Positions 23,979-31,612 of a stretch of DNA of 64,000 nucleotides are shown here, piece by piece; the stretch's first letter is position 1, and every line of letters starts with the position of its first letter. Position numbers and translations under genes: made by a program. Below the pieces are notes generated by a model. That model searched no databases and had not been told where the DNA came from. It was given only the letters and a program-made list of their open reading frames with translations. Where the stretch lies: positions 8,751,501 through 8,815,500 of the forward strand of contig NZ_CP126980.1 of NCBI RefSeq assembly GCF_030252345.1. The letters are read 5' to 3'. This DNA comes from Actinoplanes oblitus. GTDB lineage: Bacteria > Actinomycetota > Actinomycetes > Mycobacteriales > Micromonosporaceae.

Positions 23979-24413
23979 TCAGCCGCCGGACGAGCCGTGG
24001 CCGCTGCTGCCGTGCCCGCCGCTGCCGCCCTTGCCGACCACGCTGGTCTTGACCGTGCCGTTGCCGACCCGGCCCTTGCTGGGCAGCCCGTACGCGCTGC
24101 GCGACGCCGCGTCGTTGTAGGCGAACCGGCTGCCCCCGGAGGGCAGCTTGTAGCCCACCGGATAGCCGGAGCGGTAACCGGACGAGTGGTAGATGTAATA
24201 CACCCCACCGCCGTGATAGCCGCCGCCGTTGTCGTCGTCGTCGCAGTAGTCCTCGGGGACCACCACGCCGTTCTCGTCGGCGCAGTAGAAGCCCTCGTCG
24301 GTGTATTGGTACGAGTAGTCGTCGTCGTTGTCACAAGCCGCCGCACCGCCCGCGGCGAGCAGCAGAAATGTGCTGGTCAACGACACGCTGCGGGAACTCA
24401 TGCGCCGATTCAT
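23979..24413 (-). CDS. secreted low-complexity partner of the YgiC-like ligase (YgiB-like)
   Basis: A 144-residue exported protein. Signal sequence 'VSLTSTFLLLAAGGAAACD' ends with a Cys that could be a lipidation site. The mature part is Asp/Gly/Tyr-rich: 'CDNDDDYSYQYTDEGFYC', 'PEDYCDDDDNGGGYHGGG', and a Gly/Ser/His-rich C-terminus. Its composition and place next to the ligase resemble YgiB/DUF1190 proteins, but sequence identity is not certain by eye. Start is ATG 24413 (a GTG lies just before). The Ser/Gly-rich tail could be a modification target of the ligase (inference). Confidence 0.65.
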   Translation of the reverse strand: MNRRMSSRSVSLTSTFLLLAAGGAAACDNDDDYSYQYTDEGFYCADENGVVVPEDYCDDDDNGGGYHGGGVYYIYHSSGYRSGYPVGYKLPSGGSRFAYNDAASRSAYGLPSKGRVGNGTVKTSVVGKGGSGGHGSSGHGSSGG

Positions 24414-24449
24414 CACTTCTTTGTAGCCGTTCTCAGCAAGTTGCCAGCA

Positions 24450-25214
24450 TCAGTCTCTGGGCCCACCGGCCACGTAGATCACCTGTCCGGACACGAATCC
24501 GGCACCCTCGCTCACCAGGAACGAGACGGTGTTCGCCACATCCTCGGGACGGCCCGCGCGGGCCACCGGGATCTGACCGATCATCGCCTTCTCGAAGTCG
24601 GCGAAGTCGACGCCCATCCGGGACGCGGTGGCCCGGGTCATGTCGGTGACGATGAAGCCGGGGGCCACCGCGTTCGCCGTGATGCCGAACTTGCCGAGCT
24701 CGATCGCCAGGGTCTTGACGAAGCCCTGCAGGCCGGCCTTGGCCGCCGCGTAGTTCGCCTGTCCGCGATTGCCCAGCGCCGAGGTGCTCGACAGGCTGAC
24801 GATCCGGCCGTAGCCGGCGTCCACCATGTGTTTCTGCACGGCCTTGGTGAACAGGAACGAGCCCTTCAGGTGCACCGACATCACGGTGTCCCAGTCGTCC
24901 TCGCTCATCTTGAACAGCAGGTTGTCACGCAGCACGCCGGCGTTGTTGACCAGCACGGTCGGCGCGCCGAGCTCGGCCACCACCCGCTCCACGGCGGCGC
25001 TCACCTGCGCCGCGTCGGCGACGTCGGCGCCGATCGCGACGGCGGTGCCGCCGGCGTCGTGGATCGCGGTGACCGTGTTGGCGCAGGCGCCCTCGTCCAG
25101 GTCGACGACCGCGACGGCCAGGCCGTCGGCGGCGAGTTTGAGCGCGATGGCCTCACCGATGCCGCGCGCGGCTCCGGTGACGATGGCGACCCTGGACGAT
25201 GCGGACTGCGACAC
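24450..25214 (-). CDS. short-chain dehydrogenase/reductase (FabG-like)
   Basis: A 254-residue classical SDR: cofactor motif 'VAIVTGAARGIGEAIALKLA', 'NNAGV' at about residue 90, active-site Ser in 'GRIVSLSSTSALGNRG' and 'YAAAK' (Tyr/Lys). It matches 3-oxoacyl-ACP reductases (FabG-like, NADPH preference suggested by the basic/small residues in the loop, uncertain). The GTG start follows a GGAGG site; the frame open upstream is antisense-type and rejected. A stand-alone FabG copy; pathway unknown. Confidence 0.9.
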   Translation of the reverse strand: MSQSASSRVAIVTGAARGIGEAIALKLAADGLAVAVVDLDEGACANTVTAIHDAGGTAVAIGADVADAAQVSAAVERVVAELGAPTVLVNNAGVLRDNLLFKMSEDDWDTVMSVHLKGSFLFTKAVQKHMVDAGYGRIVSLSSTSALGNRGQANYAAAKAGLQGFVKTLAIELGKFGITANAVAPGFIVTDMTRATASRMGVDFADFEKAMIGQIPVARAGRPEDVANTVSFLVSEGAGFVSGQVIYVAGGPRD

Positions 25215-25267
25215 TGCGGCCTCCGGTTGTGATCTTCGCTGCTCCCGGAGGCCGATGCTAGTCGCGC

Positions 25268-26914
25268 CTACGCCGTTCTGCGCAGCCGGATCCACCGGTA
25301 TCCGTACCCACCCACCGGAAGGTCGGCGAGTTTGCCCGGATCCGGGTATTCCGCGTCGGCCAGCACGTCGTTGGGCATCTCCGCCTCGCCGGCGATGCTG
25401 CTCAGATCGACGGTCACCTGATCCGGCCCGAGGTTGTGCAGGAAGAGCATGGTCCCGGTGCCGTCGTCGGCGCGGTGCACCAGCAGGCCCCTCGGCGCCG
25501 GCACGTCGACGTGGGTGCACTGGCCGCTGCCGATCTCCGGCGCCTCGCGCAGCGTCCGGATCATCCGCTCGAACCAGGACAGCAGCGACTTCGGGTCGTG
25601 CCGTTGCAGTGTCACGTTGACCCGCTGGTAGCCGAAGCCGTCGTCGGTGACCACCGGCCGGACCAGGTCGCCCGGATCCGCGGTGGAGAAACCGGCGTTG
25701 GGCAGGGCGGACCACTGCATCGGGGTACGGATCGCGTCCCGGCCCTCCAGTGCTAGATCGTCGCCCATCCCGATCTCCTCGCCGTACCGCAGCACCGGGG
25801 TGCCGCGCAGGCTGAACTGCAACGCGTACGCCAGCTCCAGGCGGCGGCGGTCGTTGCCCAGCATCGGGGCCAGGCGGCGGCGGATGCCCCGGCCGTACAG
25901 CTGCATGTTCTCGTCCGGGCCGAACTTCGCGAAGACGTCCGCCCGCTGCTCGGCGGTGAGCCGGGACAGGTCGATCTCGTCGTGGTTGCGCAGGAACGTG
26001 GCCCACTGGCCGCCGGACGGCAGCTTGGGGGTGTCGCGCAGGCCGTCGATTATCGGCTCCGGGTCCTCGCGGGCCAGCGCCAGGATCATCTTGGCGTTCA
26101 GCATGAAGTCGAACAGCATGTGGATCCGGTTGCCGGAGCCGCCCTCGTCGCCGAAGTAGGTGACCAGCTGGGCGGGCTCCACATTGGCCTCGGCGAGCAG
26201 CACCGCGTCGCTCTTGCGCCACTGGACGTGCTGGCGCAGCTCGGTGAGGAACTCGAAGTTCTTCGGCGAGTCCGGGTTGCCCGGGTCGGTCTCCTCGATG
26301 ATGAACGGCACCGCGTCCATCCGGAACCCGGCCACCCCGAGCTGCAGCCAGAACGCGCAGATCTTCTTGATCTCCTCGCGCACCTCGGGGTTCTTGATGT
26401 TGAGGTCCGGCTGGAACCTGTAGAACCGGTGGTAGTACCAGAGCTTCGCGGTCCGGTCGTAACTCCAGGTCTCCGCCTGCTCGCCGGGGAAGACCATGCC
26501 CTGGTTGCGGTCCGCCGGAGCGGTCTCGCTCCAGACATACCAGTCACGGTACGGCGAGTCCGGTGACGACCGCGCGGAGACGAACCACGGGTGCTTGTCG
26601 GAGGTGTGGTTGACCACCAGGTCGATGATCACCTTGATGCCCCGGTTGCCGGCCTGGTGCAGCAGCTCGGCGAAGTCCCCGAGGTTGCCGAACCGCGGAT
26701 CGACGTTGTAGAAGTCGGCGACGTCGTAGCCGTCGTCGCGGTCCGGCGAGGGGTGGATCGGATTCAGCCACAGGCAGGTGACGCCCAGCCGGGCCAGATA
26801 GTCGAGCCTGCCGATCAGCCCGGGGATGTCTCCGCACCCGTCACCGTTCGAGTCGGCGAAGGTGTCGATGTCGAGGCAGTACACGACCGCCTTCTGGTAC
26901 CACCGGTCACTCAT
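25268..26914 (-). CDS. GH13 alpha-glucan enzyme, trehalose synthase-like
   Basis: A 548-residue cytoplasmic GH13 protein with no signal peptide. The four conserved regions are 'DLVVNHTSDKHPWF', 'GFRMDAVPF' (nucleophile Asp200), 'LLAEANVEP' (acid Glu242) and 'FLRNHDEIDL' (Asp312). The N-terminus 'WYQKAVVYCLDIDTFADSNGDGCGDIPGLI' and the 'YGEEIGMGDDLALEGRDAIRTPMQW' stretch resemble trehalose synthase/oligo-glucosidase types (GH13_16 and relatives). It has no maltokinase fusion. Its ATG overlaps the end of the membrane-protein gene by 8 nt, so it is the last gene of a PadR-led operon. Confidence 0.9.
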   Translation of the reverse strand: MSDRWYQKAVVYCLDIDTFADSNGDGCGDIPGLIGRLDYLARLGVTCLWLNPIHPSPDRDDGYDVADFYNVDPRFGNLGDFAELLHQAGNRGIKVIIDLVVNHTSDKHPWFVSARSSPDSPYRDWYVWSETAPADRNQGMVFPGEQAETWSYDRTAKLWYYHRFYRFQPDLNIKNPEVREEIKKICAFWLQLGVAGFRMDAVPFIIEETDPGNPDSPKNFEFLTELRQHVQWRKSDAVLLAEANVEPAQLVTYFGDEGGSGNRIHMLFDFMLNAKMILALAREDPEPIIDGLRDTPKLPSGGQWATFLRNHDEIDLSRLTAEQRADVFAKFGPDENMQLYGRGIRRRLAPMLGNDRRRLELAYALQFSLRGTPVLRYGEEIGMGDDLALEGRDAIRTPMQWSALPNAGFSTADPGDLVRPVVTDDGFGYQRVNVTLQRHDPKSLLSWFERMIRTLREAPEIGSGQCTHVDVPAPRGLLVHRADDGTGTMLFLHNLGPDQVTVDLSSIAGEAEMPNDVLADAEYPDPGKLADLPVGGYGYRWIRLRRTA

Positions 26915-27890
26915 GCTCCCTTACTTGTCCGCGCCTCCGGGCCACAAAACGTATGCCGGCCCAGAGCCCCGCGACCGCGGTGACGACGATGGCGACCGGG
27001 GCCAGCGAGAGCGCCGACTCCCGCGCCGTGACGACCTGCGGGACGAGGCCACCGGAGTAGCCCGCCAGCACGGTCGAGTCCCACGCCTGCAGGAAGGCGA
27101 CCGGCCCCAGCAGCGTCACCGGGAAGAGTGGCACCACCCGGCGGCGCACCGGTGGGTCGATGCCGATCACCACGCCGGTGAACAGGGCCAGCGGCAACCA
27201 GACCGACAGATCGTCGATCTCCAGGACGGATGACTCCGCCGCCCAGGCCGCGGCGGCCGACCCGATCGCCGCGACGGCGAGCAGGGCGAGGCCGAAACCA
27301 CCCAGCATGCTCCGGATCGGACGGGCCGTGCGAGCCGAGACGAACGCGGCGGTCACCAGGATCGCCACGATCGGTGTCCAGGCCAGGCGCAACGACTGCC
27401 ACGGGGTGAGCCCCAGCCAGAAGGCCAGGGTGCCGAGCTCGGTCAGGAGCGCGACGCCGGACAGCACGGCGGCGGCGCGCCGGCGGCCGGTCACCGCCAC
27501 GGCGGCGACGGCCAGCCAGGCCACGGCCCGAAGCCCCGGGTCGATCAGGCCGCGCACGCCGGCGAGTTGCCGCGCGTCGCCCCGCACCAGGTCGATCAGC
27601 GTCTCCGCGAACGTCGCCAGGGCGAAGCCGCCGAGGAGCAGGGCGGCGAGCAACCCGGTCACGGCGGCGGCGTCGCGCCACGGCGTACCGGAAGCGGGTG
27701 CCGGTCGCCGGGTGAAGCGGGCCGTGAGGCCGGCGCGGAGCAGGTCCAGCGCGTCGGCCGGGGTGGGGAACCGGCGGCCCGGCGGCGAACCGGCCAGCAG
27801 CACCCCCAGCATCTCCTCCTGGTAAGCGGCCCGGTGGGCGGCCGGGTAGATCCGCAGGAGGCGACGGTAACGACTCTCCAAAGTGCTCAC
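26907..27890 (-). CDS. multi-helix membrane protein with cytoplasmic N-terminal domain
   Basis: A 327-residue protein: N-terminal soluble region 'LESRYRRLLRIYPAAHRAAYQEEMLGVLLAG' (a motif typical of the short N-terminal module found in PadR-linked permease-like proteins) and about eight hydrophobic helices. GTG start overlaps the PadR stop by GTGA, so it is co-translated with the regulator. Such PadR-membrane pairs are frequent in actinobacteria; the transported substrate or signal is unknown. Confidence 0.8.
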   Translation of the reverse strand: MSTLESRYRRLLRIYPAAHRAAYQEEMLGVLLAGSPPGRRFPTPADALDLLRAGLTARFTRRPAPASGTPWRDAAAVTGLLAALLLGGFALATFAETLIDLVRGDARQLAGVRGLIDPGLRAVAWLAVAAVAVTGRRRAAAVLSGVALLTELGTLAFWLGLTPWQSLRLAWTPIVAILVTAAFVSARTARPIRSMLGGFGLALLAVAAIGSAAAAWAAESSVLEIDDLSVWLPLALFTGVVIGIDPPVRRRVVPLFPVTLLGPVAFLQAWDSTVLAGYSGGLVPQVVTARESALSLAPVAIVVTAVAGLWAGIRFVARRRGQVREHE

Positions 27891-28234
27891 GTGGTCGCCC
27901 CTCCGAGGCTGGTGCGGCGGGCGCGCAGGCGGCGCTCCGCGATGGTGGCCTGGGCGCGCAGGCGGGCGGTCTCGACGGCGAGGCTCCGCTCGCCGGCCCC
28001 GGTGAGCCGGTAGTAGCGCCGCAGCCGGGACTGCACGACCTCCTCGCGATCGACCTCGATCAGGCCGTCGGCGCGCAGGCGGTCGAGGGCGGCGTAGAGG
28101 GTGCCGGCGCGCAGCCGGACCCGTCCGCCGGTCATCTCGGCCACGTCCTCGATCACGGCATAGCCGTGTCGTGGCTCCGCGGCCAACGCGGTGAGCACCA
28201 GGAACGTGGGCTCCCGTAGAGGGGCGTCGGTCAT
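27887..28234 (-). CDS. PadR-family transcriptional regulator
   Basis: A 115-residue winged-helix regulator. 'EPTFLVLTALAAEPRHGYAVIEDVAEMTGGRVRLRAGTLYAALDRLRADGLIEVD' is a textbook PadR N-terminus (HGY motif, GTLY recognition helix), followed by 'RRYYRLTGAGERSLAVE'. It starts 10 bp from a 21-bp palindrome that is probably its own operator, and overlaps the downstream membrane protein gene by 4 nt. Ligand unknown. Confidence 0.93.
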   Translation of the reverse strand: MTDAPLREPTFLVLTALAAEPRHGYAVIEDVAEMTGGRVRLRAGTLYAALDRLRADGLIEVDREEVVQSRLRRYYRLTGAGERSLAVETARLRAQATIAERRLRARRTSLGGATT

Positions 28235-28243
28235 GATCGAGGA

Positions 28244-28264
28244 ATATACCGGTCATCGGTATAT
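28244..28264. promoter_or_regulatory. PadR operator candidate
   Basis: ATATACCG-GTCAT-CGGTATAT is a perfect 8-bp inverted repeat with a 5-bp spacer, in the 72-bp gap between padR and the divergent dedA. The AT-rich arms are unusual in this DNA and resemble the ATAT-arm operators of PadR proteins. Confidence 0.75.
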
Positions 28265-28306
28265 ACGGGAAGGGTTGCCCCGCGGCCGGCCGGGTAGGAG
28301 GGGTGG

Positions 28307-28963
28307 ATGGCAGAACTGAGTGGGCTGGCCGGCTGGGTGGCCTCGGTCATCGACGCGCTGGGCGCGGCCGGCGTCGGCCTGCTCGTCGCGCTGGAGAACC
28401 TGGTCCCGCCGATCCCCAGCGAGATCGTGCTGTCGATGGCCGGCTTCCTGGCCGGCGAGGGACGGGTCAACCTGGTGCTGGTCTGGGCCGCCGCGACGCT
28501 CGGCGCGCTGGCCGGCGCGCTGCTGCTCTACTGGCTGGGCCGCGGTCTCGGTGAACAACGGCTACGGCGCTGGCTGGACCGGATCCCACTGGTCGACGTG
28601 AGCGACCTGGACAAGGCGGACCGCTGGTTCGAGCGGCACGAGAACGCGGCGGTGCTGTTCGGCAGGTGCGCGCCGGTGGTGCGCAGCCTGGTGTCGATCC
28701 CGGCCGGGGCGAACCGGATGCCGCTCGGGCGGTTCGCGCTCTGCACCGCGGCCGGCAGCGGGGTGTGGAACGCGATCTTCGTGGGCGCCGGGTACGCGCT
28801 CGGCTCCCGCTGGCAGGACGTGCAGCGGTACAGCCACTGGTTCGACTACGCGGTCTGGGCGTTCTTCGCGGTGGCGATCGGGTGGTGGATCGCGAAAAAG
28901 GTGCGCGGCCGCTCGAAGAACGAGCGACCGCGCACCGATGATCAGGTCAGAAGCCCGCGCTGA
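28307..28963 (+). CDS. DedA-family membrane protein
   Basis: A 218-residue DedA/SNARE-associated protein (VTT domain) with about five helices. It starts 'LAGWVASVIDALGAAGVGLLVALENLVPPIPSEIVLSMAGFLAG', with the conserved 'E..(V/I)P.(I/P)PSE' stretch, and has 'FGRCAPVVRSLVSIPAGANRMPLGRFALCTAAGSGVWNAIFVGAGYALG', the conserved R-x3-R and G-W-N-type motif. DedA proteins act as lipid flippases/undecaprenyl-phosphate transporters in some bacteria. A GGAGG site precedes the ATG. Its 3' end overlaps the convergent chitinase by 17 bp. Confidence 0.92.
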   Translation: MAELSGLAGWVASVIDALGAAGVGLLVALENLVPPIPSEIVLSMAGFLAGEGRVNLVLVWAAATLGALAGALLLYWLGRGLGEQRLRRWLDRIPLVDVSDLDKADRWFERHENAAVLFGRCAPVVRSLVSIPAGANRMPLGRFALCTAAGSGVWNAIFVGAGYALGSRWQDVQRYSHWFDYAVWAFFAVAIGWWIAKKVRGRSKNERPRTDDQVRSPR

Positions 28964-30143
28964 CCTTGGTGAACGCCCAGGTGTCCTGCGCGATGCCGGA
29001 GCAGTCGGAGACCACGCCGCCGCCGGCGCAGCCACGGTCCCGGTTGACCGCCCAGAAGGTGAAGCGGGCCAGGCCCTTGCTCTTGGCGTAGTCGCGGATC
29101 CGGGTCCAGGTGTCGACCGTGGTGACCTCCTGCTGGTCGGAGAGACCGTTCATGCCGGAGATGCCGATGTGCGAGTACGCCTGCGCGTCGGTGTACCCGA
29201 AGGTGGTCTTGACCAGGTTCTTCAGGCCCTCGGTGGCGCCGGTCGTCGCGGCGTACATGTCCGAGCCGCCGCCGAAGTCGAACGGCATCTGGGTGAAGAT
29301 GTCGATGTTCGCGCCGAGCGCCTTGGCCTGCTGGACCAGCCGGGTGCCGTAGTAGCTCGGGCCGGTCGGCGTGGTGCCGAAGGTGACGATCGTCTTCACC
29401 GACGGGTTGTTCGCCTTGACGATCTTCAGAGCGGTGAGCACCCGGTCCTGGACCGTGGTGTTCTCGAACTCGTCGGTGTTCTCGATGTCGATGTCGATCG
29501 CCTTCAGGCCGAAGGCGTCGATCACCTTCTGGTACGCGCCGGCGAGCGCCTCGGCGGTCGAGCAGTTCGGGCCGAGCTTGTTGCCGCTCCAGCCGCCGAT
29601 CGACGGGACGACGTCGGCGCCGGCCGCCTTGATCTGGCTGAGGTAGCTCGCGTGCACGCCGCCGGTCAGGCCGGACTCACCGTCCCACGCCGGGTTGCAG
29701 CCACCGCTGGCCAGCACGAACGCCATGGTGAAGGACCTGATGCCGGTGGCGCTGACGACGGTCGACGGGGCCGGCGGGTTGCCCCAGCCCGGGTAGACGT
29801 ACGGCGCCGAGGCCATCTTGGTGCCGGTGGTCGGCGGCTGGGTGGTCGGCCCGGTCGGCGGGGTGGTGGTCGGCGGCGTGGTGGTGCCACCACAGGAGCC
29901 GTTGTCGATCCAGACGTCCCACTGGCCACTGTGGGTGGCCGGCGACTCGTTCTGGGTCCACCACTTCGCCGTGTAGTTGTGGCCGCTCTGCGAGGCCACG
30001 TTGTCCTTGACGTAGGTCGCCGACGCGCTCCACGCCGGGGCACACGCCGCGGCGGCGCTGGCGAAGGTCATCGGGAGCACTGCGGCGCCGGTCCCGGCCG
30101 CGAGAACCGCGGAGACCAGGGCGATCTTCCTACTCGTACGCAT
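28947..30143 (-). CDS. secreted GH18 chitinase with N-terminal chitin-binding module
   Basis: A 398-residue secreted protein. Signal peptide (about residues 1-32) ends in 'FASAAA'; next a CBM5/12-type (ChiC_BD) module 'WSASATYVKDNVASQSGHNYTAKWWTQNESP' and a Thr/Pro linker; then a GH18 catalytic domain with 'AFGLKAIDIDIENTDEFEN' (DxDxE) and 'GADVVPSIGGWSGNKLG'. It hydrolyses chitin outside the cell. It follows the next chitinase by a 29-bp gap and so is the second gene of a two-chitinase operon. A 110-bp part of its binding module is almost identical in DNA to that of the upstream chitinase. Confidence 0.93.
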   Translation of the reverse strand: MRTSRKIALVSAVLAAGTGAAVLPMTFASAAAACAPAWSASATYVKDNVASQSGHNYTAKWWTQNESPATHSGQWDVWIDNGSCGGTTTPPTTTPPTGPTTQPPTTGTKMASAPYVYPGWGNPPAPSTVVSATGIRSFTMAFVLASGGCNPAWDGESGLTGGVHASYLSQIKAAGADVVPSIGGWSGNKLGPNCSTAEALAGAYQKVIDAFGLKAIDIDIENTDEFENTTVQDRVLTALKIVKANNPSVKTIVTFGTTPTGPSYYGTRLVQQAKALGANIDIFTQMPFDFGGGSDMYAATTGATEGLKNLVKTTFGYTDAQAYSHIGISGMNGLSDQQEVTTVDTWTRIRDYAKSKGLARFTFWAVNRDRGCAGGGVVSDCSGIAQDTWAFTKVSAGF

Positions 30144-30172
30144 GGGGGATGTCTCCAGGGGGTGAGAGGGGA

Positions 30173-31444
30173 TCAGGGAAGGGTGGCGAGGTGCGGGTCG
30201 ATGGTGCTGGCCCAGCCGCCGCCGTTGGCGACGTCCCAGTTGATCGACCAGGTCATCGCGCCGCGGATGCCCGGGTAGGTGGCCGGCGGCTTGAACGTGC
30301 CACAGTTGGTGCCGCGGGCCAGGCAGTCCAGGGCGGCGTTGACCACCGACGGGGCGACGTAACCGCCGCCGGCGGCCTTGGTGCTGGCCGGCAGGCCGAG
30401 CGAGACCTGGTCCGGCCGGAGGCCGCCCTGGGTCTGGATGCAGGCCAGCGCGGTCAAGAAGTTCTCGGTGCCCTGGCTGTACGCGTTCATCTGGTCGCAG
30501 CCGAGCATCGCGCCGGAGTTGTAGAACTGGGTGTGGACGACGGTCAGGATGTCCTTGATCGACAGTGCCAGCGCGAAGTACGACGACCCGGTGCTCTGCA
30601 TGTCGATCGTCTGCGGCGCCATCGTGATGATCAGGCCGGCCCCGGCCTTGGCCCGCAGGCTGCGCAGCGCGCTCGCCATGTAGGTGGCGTTCAGCCCGTT
30701 CTCCAGGTCGATGTCCACGCCGTCGAAGCCGTAGTTCTGGATCAGCGAGTAGACCGAGTTGGCGAAGTTGGCAGCGGCGTCGGCACTGGCCACGGCGACC
30801 GAGCCCTTCTCGCCGCCGACCGAGATGACGACCTTCTTCCCGCGCGAGTGCAGGGTGGCGATGTCCGCCTTGAACTGCGCGTCGGTGTATCCGCCGACAG
30901 CCGTGGCCAGGCCCGGGTCGAGGGTGAAGGAGACGGCGCCGGGGGTCGCCGTGGCGTCCGCGAAGGCGACGGCGATCAGGTCGTAGGCGGCCGGGACGGC
31001 GGCCAGCTTGAGCGGGGTGGCGCCGTTGTCGAAGTTCTGCCAGTACCCGGTGAGGAAGTGCGCCGGAAGGTTCCCGGTACCGGTCGGCTGGGTGGTGGGC
31101 GTCGTCGTGGGCGGCGTCGTCGTCGGCTGCGTGGTCGGCGGCGTCGTCGCGGGCGAGCTGGTCGGGGACGAGGTCGGCGTGGTGCCGCCGCCGCACGTCC
31201 CGTTGTCCGCCCAGACGTCCCACTGCCCACTGTGGGTGGCCGGCGACTCGTTCTGGGTCCACCACTTCGCCGTGTAGTTGTGGCCGTTCTGCGAGGCCAC
31301 GTTGTCCTTGACGTAGGTCGCGGACTCACGCCACGCCCCGGCACAGGCCGCGGCGGCGGACGCGTCGCCCGCGAACCACGTCGCTGTGCCGGCGGCGGCC
31401 ACCGCGGTGACCGTCGCGAGAAGTACCGATCGGGAGCGCTTCAT
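30173..31444 (-). CDS. secreted GH18 chitinase with N-terminal chitin-binding module
   Basis: A 423-residue secreted chitinase. Signal peptide, CBM5/12-type module 'WRESATYVKDNVASQNGHNYTAKWWTQNESP', a long Thr/Pro/Ser linker, and a GH18 domain with 'KKVVISVGGEKGSVAVASADAAANF' and catalytic 'FDGVDIDLENGL' (Asp-x-Asp-x-Glu), plus 'MAPQTIDMQ' and C-terminal 'GAMTWSINWD'. It belongs to a different GH18 branch from its downstream neighbour, so the two may cut chitin in different ways. It is the first gene of the chitinase operon, behind a promoter with a 12-bp palindrome in its spacer. Confidence 0.95.
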   Translation of the reverse strand: MKRSRSVLLATVTAVAAAGTATWFAGDASAAAACAGAWRESATYVKDNVASQNGHNYTAKWWTQNESPATHSGQWDVWADNGTCGGGTTPTSSPTSSPATTPPTTQPTTTPPTTTPTTQPTGTGNLPAHFLTGYWQNFDNGATPLKLAAVPAAYDLIAVAFADATATPGAVSFTLDPGLATAVGGYTDAQFKADIATLHSRGKKVVISVGGEKGSVAVASADAAANFANSVYSLIQNYGFDGVDIDLENGLNATYMASALRSLRAKAGAGLIITMAPQTIDMQSTGSSYFALALSIKDILTVVHTQFYNSGAMLGCDQMNAYSQGTENFLTALACIQTQGGLRPDQVSLGLPASTKAAGGGYVAPSVVNAALDCLARGTNCGTFKPPATYPGIRGAMTWSINWDVANGGGWASTIDPHLATLP

Positions 31445-31481
31445 CGCTGTCCTTCCCTGCGCCTCCGGTGAGATACGTCAA

Positions 31482-31510
31482 TCTTTAGGACTGTTAACAG
31501 TAAATGTAAA
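31482..31510 (-). promoter_or_regulatory. chitinase-operon promoter with operator-like palindrome
   Basis: On the minus strand TTTACA (31505-31510), a 17-bp spacer and TAAAGA (31482-31487). Within the spacer lies the perfect 12-bp palindrome ACTGTTAACAGT (31490-31501), where a repressor would block polymerase. The predicted start of transcription is about 30 nt before ATG 31444. Confidence 0.6.
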
Positions 31511-31562
31511 GGGGTGGGGAACCTTAAACATCTTTAAAACTCGATCCGTGACGACAGCGCGA

Positions 31563-31602
31563 CGATCGGCCGTGCCCGCAGGTCAGCGGACACGGCCGAT
31601 CG
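31563..31602 (-). terminator. terminator after the GH16 gene
   Basis: CGATCGGCCGTG (31563-31574) and CACGGCCGATCG (31591-31602) form a perfect 12-bp stem with a 16-nt loop, 10 bp beyond the GH16 stop. No U tract follows on the minus strand. Confidence 0.75.
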
Positions 31603-31612
31603 ATAAAAATGA

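Noticed and set aside
28964..31471. Long plus-strand frames opposite the chitinases
   Set aside because: Arg/Gly/Val-rich shadows of the chitinase genes; typical of high-GC antisense frames.
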